Shown: in pieces, positions 60,912-64,000 of the stretch | How the letters are laid out: each line of letters starts with the position of its first letter | Position numbering within the stretch: the stretch's first letter is position 1 | Assembly: GCF_001590965.1 (NCBI RefSeq) | Contig: NZ_BCTW01000005.1 | Coordinates: 1-64,000 of the forward strand | Direction of reading: 5' to 3' | Length of the DNA: 64,000 bases | Origin: Novosphingobium lentum NBRC 107847 | GTDB taxonomy: Bacteria; Pseudomonadota; Alphaproteobacteria; Sphingomonadales; Sphingomonadaceae | Notes under the pieces: model-generated | What the model was told of the DNA's origin: nothing | Seen by the model: the letters and a program-made list of their open reading frames with translations, nothing else | The model's database searches: none | Translations under genes and position numbers: made by a program

Positions 60912-61874
60912 ATGGTTGCAACTGCCAAAGGTTTGGTTTCCCGCGCGGAGTTGCTCAAGGGTCCGGGGGCGCACGATCGCATCCGTGACTTGCGGCGCAA
61001 CTGGGTGCTGCTGCTGGCGGCGGTGGTCATGGCCGCACCGGGGCTCGTCGCGCTGGCGCAGAACTACTGGTCGACCGAACAAGGTGCCGCCGGGCCGATC
61101 GTTTTTGCGACCGGCTTGTGGCTGCTCTGGCTGGAATCGGACGGCATGCGGCGGCATCGCGACCGGTTCGCGCTGCCGCTGGCGATCGTGGCCATTGCCG
61201 GTTGCGGGTTGTTTGCGATCACCGCGGCGGTCACGGTCAAGCAATGGCTGCAATTGCTGGGCATCTACCTGGCGCTGGTCGCGCTGCTGTATTACGTCTT
61301 CGGGTGGCGGCAACTGCTGCGACTGTGGGCGCCGGTCGTGTATCTGGCGTTCGTCATCCCGCCGCCCGACAACCTGGTCATACCGCTGACCCACGGGCTC
61401 AAGGGGTTCGTCGGCGAGGCATCGATCGCGCTGCTCGGTGCCTTGCATTATCCGGTCGCGTACGACGGCGGAGTGCTGTTCATCGGGCCGTACGAACTGG
61501 TGGTGGCGGCGGCGTGCTCGGGCCTCAATTCGGTGGTCAGCCTGACCGCGATCGGCTTGTTCTACGTGTATCTGCTCCATCGATCGACATGGCGCCACGC
61601 CGCTGTCCTGGCGCTGGTGATGGTGCCGATCGCGCTGTTCGCCAATATCGTCCGCGTCGTGCTGTTGTTGTTGCTGACGTACCATTTTGGTGAGGCGGCG
61701 GGGCAAGGTGTGTTCCACCAGATTGCCGGCCTGCTCATTTTCGCGATAGCCTTGCTGTCACTGATCGGCGTCGACGCGCTGCTGGCGCCCTTCCTCGCAT
61801 CCCGGCGGCGCGCACCGGCCCCCTCGCGGGCACCCGCACGGGAGCAGGCACCGGCACAGGCACAGACGGCGTGA
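60912..61874 (+). CDS. xrtV: Exosortase V
   Basis: Exosortases are membrane peptidases/transpeptidases that process proteins with C-terminal sorting signals and are tied to exopolysaccharide loci. The 320-residue protein has about eight helices and the three catalytic residues C202 (AAACSGLNS), R248 (FANIVRVVLL) and H269 (GVFHQIAGLL). The V type is inferred from the adjacent V-like EpsI gene. The C-terminal 25 residues are Ala/Pro/Arg repeats. The stop overlaps epsI as GTGA. No target protein with a sorting signal is seen in this window. Confidence 0.9.
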   Translation: MVATAKGLVSRAELLKGPGAHDRIRDLRRNWVLLLAAVVMAAPGLVALAQNYWSTEQGAAGPIVFATGLWLLWLESDGMRRHRDRFALPLAIVAIAGCGLFAITAAVTVKQWLQLLGIYLALVALLYYVFGWRQLLRLWAPVVYLAFVIPPPDNLVIPLTHGLKGFVGEASIALLGALHYPVAYDGGVLFIGPYELVVAAACSGLNSVVSLTAIGLFYVYLLHRSTWRHAAVLALVMVPIALFANIVRVVLLLLLTYHFGEAAGQGVFHQIAGLLIFAIALLSLIGVDALLAPFLASRRRAPAPSRAPAREQAPAQAQTA

Positions 61875-62593
61875 CCTTGACGCGGCGCGATATCCTGATC
61901 GGTTACATGATGGTCGCAACCACAGTCACCTCGGTGATGCTGCGGCCCCGGCGGATGTTTTCACGGCTCACGCATGGCGAACTTTCCGCCGCGATCCCCA
62001 AGGTGCTCGATGACTACCGCTTCGTCACCGCCTCGGGGCTGGTGGTCCCCCCGCGCGACGAACTTTCGGACCGGCTTTACGACGAGGTGCTCACCCGCGT
62101 CTATGCCGCGCCGGGCAAGCTGCCGGTGTTTGCACTGCTCGCCTACGGCAGCGTGCAGAACCTCAGCCTGGAACTGCACCGACCCGACGAATGCTATCCG
62201 CAGCAAGGCTTCCGCATCACCGAGCCTGAACCGGTCCGGTTCGCGGCCGGATCGCAGGCGATCGGCGCCAGCGTGCTCACCGCGCGGCGTGCCAACGGTT
62301 ACGTCGAACAGGTGTTGTTCTGGAGCCGGATCGGCCGCCATTTCCCGCAGGACCGCACCAGCCAGAGCCTGCTGGTCGCGCGCGAGAACTTCGCTGGCCG
62401 CATGCCCGACGGCATTCTCGTGCGATTGTCGGTGCCCACGTCCGACCGGGCCGCCGGGCTGGCGGCAGCCGAAGATTTCATGCGCCAGCTGGCAGCGCGC
62501 CTCAGCCCGCTCGGGCGCACGATCGTGTTTGGTCAGGGCGAACCGGGCGAGCCGCGCGGCGATGGTTTGGGGGGAATGTCCAATGATGCGTGA
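61871..62593 (+). CDS. epsI: EpsI family protein, exosortase V-associated
   Basis: The 240-residue protein starts at GTG within the exosortase stop. It has an N-terminal hydrophobic segment (about 7-24) and the EpsI hallmark LHRPDECYPQQGF (102-114). EpsI proteins act beside exosortases in polysaccharide export or assembly, with no known biochemistry. In many species EpsI is fused to the exosortase; here it is separate. Confidence 0.88.
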   Translation: MTLTRRDILIGYMMVATTVTSVMLRPRRMFSRLTHGELSAAIPKVLDDYRFVTASGLVVPPRDELSDRLYDEVLTRVYAAPGKLPVFALLAYGSVQNLSLELHRPDECYPQQGFRITEPEPVRFAAGSQAIGASVLTARRANGYVEQVLFWSRIGRHFPQDRTSQSLLVARENFAGRMPDGILVRLSVPTSDRAAGLAAAEDFMRQLAARLSPLGRTIVFGQGEPGEPRGDGLGGMSNDA

Positions 62594-63416
62594 TGTTATG
62601 GGATCGGCCGGGCGCTGGGCGTTAGTCTCTGCGGGAGTCTTTGCGGGGGCGGCATGCCTGTGCGGCTGCAGTCCCGGCAAGCCGGCCGGGCAGGTGGTTG
62701 CCAGCGTCGATGGAATCGAGATCACTCGCCGCGAGGTAGCCGCCGAACCCGAAGTCGGCCGGTTGCCGGCGGGCAGCGATGTCGATGCCGCACTGCCCGG
62801 CCTGCTCGGAGCGGTGATCGACCGCAAGCTGGCAGTCCGCGAGGCACGGGCACTCAAACTCGATCGGACGCCCGATATCCAACTGCAGCAGGAACGCCTC
62901 GGCGAAGTGCTGCTGGCACAGGCCATGGCCGAACGATGGAGCGCGGCGATGCCGGCTCCGTCCGCGCAGGAGATCGCCGCGTTCATCGCCGGCAACCCGC
63001 AGATGTTCGATGGTCGCAAGGAACTGCTGATCGACCGGATTGCGATCGGCAGCGACGGCTTCGATGCCAGGTCGCTGGCGCCGTTCAGCACCACCGACCA
63101 GATCGCCGCATTCCTGGCTGGGCGCAAGGTCGCGTTCGATCGCGCGCGCGCGCCGGTGGACACGGCCAAGCTGGCCGCACCGCTCTACCGTCAGATCGTG
63201 GCTCTCGCGCCGGGCTATCCCCTCGCCAACGTCGGGGCAGGCTCGGTCGAGGTGATATCGGTGGTTCAGTCGCGCGACACGCCGACCGCGGCGCAGGACC
63301 GTACCGCTGTCGCTGTCGCCGGAATCAGGCAGGCCAAGCTGCAGCAGAAGCTGTCCGCGCTGCGCAAGCAGGCGCGAATCGAATACCAGCCCGGCTACCG
63401 CCCGCCCGCATCGTAA
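62583..63416 (+). CDS. epsD: EpsD-like peptidyl-prolyl isomerase lipoprotein
   Basis: The 277-residue protein resembles the EpsD family found in exosortase polysaccharide loci, with a SurA/PpiC-like N-domain (VVASVDGIEITRREV, then LPGLLGAVIDRKLAVREARAL). A lipoprotein signal ends at the cysteine in CLCGCSPG (about 29). The ATG at 62583 follows a GGGGGGAA site and overlaps epsI by 11 bases. It probably folds or stabilises exported components in the periplasm. Confidence 0.82.
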   Translation: MMRDVMGSAGRWALVSAGVFAGAACLCGCSPGKPAGQVVASVDGIEITRREVAAEPEVGRLPAGSDVDAALPGLLGAVIDRKLAVREARALKLDRTPDIQLQQERLGEVLLAQAMAERWSAAMPAPSAQEIAAFIAGNPQMFDGRKELLIDRIAIGSDGFDARSLAPFSTTDQIAAFLAGRKVAFDRARAPVDTAKLAAPLYRQIVALAPGYPLANVGAGSVEVISVVQSRDTPTAAQDRTAVAVAGIRQAKLQQKLSALRKQARIEYQPGYRPPAS

Positions 63417-63443
63417 CCGCCCCCGTTGCCGCCGCGCCCGGCG

Positions 63444-64000
63444 TCAGGTCCGGTTGGCGATGGACTGTGCATAGACGCGCGAAAGCCCGTCCACCGTCCG
63501 GTCGATCGTGAACCGGTCGAGAAAGCGCTGCCGCCCGGCCTGGCCCATCGCGACGATCTGCGCGTCGCTGGCCGAGAGCAGCGCGTGGCGCAGCGCTTGC
63601 GGGTCTTCCACGGGCACGAGCAGGCCGGTGGCGCCACGGTCGACCACTTCGGGCAGGCCGCCGACGTCGCTGGCGATCACCGCGCGGCCCGATCGCATCG
63701 CCTCGACCGCGACCAGTCCGAACCCTTCCCACCGCGATGGCACGACGACCACGTCGCACCACGCCAGTTCGCTGCGGATGCGGTCTTCGTCGCACCAGCC
63801 CAGCATCGTCACGCCGTCCGCCGGTGCGGGATCGATCGGCTGGTCGCCGACCACGGTGGTGCCGATCACGCGCAGGGCGATGCGATCGGCCAAGCCGTCC
63901 ACCGCTGCGAACAGCACGTCGATGCCCTTCTGGCGGTCCAGCCGTCCGATGAACAGCACGCGCCGGATCGGACCGGGGACCGGTGGCGGCGGTGGCGCGA
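63444..64000 (-). CDS. Glycosyltransferase family 4, C-terminal part (truncated by window)
   Basis: The C-terminal Rossmann domain of a GT-B glycosyltransferase: VLFIGRLDRQKGIDVL, then SRWEGFGLVAVEAMRSG with the EX7E motif (E in WEGFG and E in VEAM), and SDVGGLPEVV. The frame stays open through 64000 on the minus strand, crossing a Pro-rich linker, so the N-terminal acceptor domain is outside. It ends 27 bases from epsD, tail to tail. It probably adds a sugar to the exopolysaccharide repeat unit. Confidence 0.85.
   Translation of the reverse strand, partial: APPPPPVPGPIRRVLFIGRLDRQKGIDVLFAAVDGLADRIALRVIGTTVVGDQPIDPAPADGVTMLGWCDEDRIRSELAWCDVVVVPSRWEGFGLVAVEAMRSGRAVIASDVGGLPEVVDRGATGLLVPVEDPQALRHALLSASDAQIVAMGQAGRQRFLDRFTIDRTVDGLSRVYAQSIANRT

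Overview
The window is GC-rich DNA from an alphaproteobacterium, most likely a member of the Sphingomonadales (Novosphingobium or a close relative). This rests on the gene content: exosortase V with V-type EpsI, a GTA-type spike base protein, a DUF2849/DUF934 sulfite-reduction operon, and dispersed palindromic repeats including one that encodes a PEPVEG peptide. The genus is an inference. Genes are dense and often overlap by 4 bases (ATGA or GTGA).

Layout, left. rpmE (L31) follows an upstream stretch of small hairpins. A prolyl-4-hydroxylase-like oxygenase is divergent from four type II secretion minor pseudopilin genes (gspHIJK). Then come tRNA-His, a leucine dehydrogenase-like gene, and a cytochrome c maturation operon (ccmC-D-E-F-G-H-I, without ccmA or ccmB). 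The potassium transporter kup faces the transhydrogenase sthA across a long inverted repeat. A minus-strand block follows: DUF4337 protein, PuuD-like membrane protein, yciB-ftsY-mtaB-dapF, and a GGDEF/EAL protein.

Centre. The ffh-rpsP-rimM-trmD-rplS operon is interrupted between rimM and trmD by a vapBC toxin-antitoxin pair, and trmD itself carries an in-frame palindromic repeat. Next are a DPP-IV-type peptidase, asd, a second vapBC pair, an AIM24 protein, an alpha/beta hydrolase, an M2 metallopeptidase, a YbjN protein, AMP nucleosidase and the rpsF-rpsR-rplI operon. A Mur ligase, proB and an NAD-dependent epimerase follow.

Right. A minus-strand assimilatory sulfur operon (cobA-DUF2849-cysI-DUF934-cysH) lies next to a second minus-strand set (sseA-metC-mscS). 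After queF comes a three-gene transglutaminase / ATP-grasp / alpha-E / DUF2126 operon, a candidate peptide-ligase system of unknown product. The last 5 kb open a surface-polysaccharide locus: a spike base protein related to gene transfer agent head spikes, an SGNH hydrolase, exosortase V, EpsI, an EpsD-type peptidyl-prolyl isomerase lipoprotein, and a glycosyltransferase that runs off the end.

The observations most worth following are the spike base/SGNH pair beside the exosortase locus, the toxin-antitoxin pair wedged into the rimM-trmD junction, palindromic repeats translated inside trmD, mtaB and yciB, and the ATP-grasp/transglutaminase operon.
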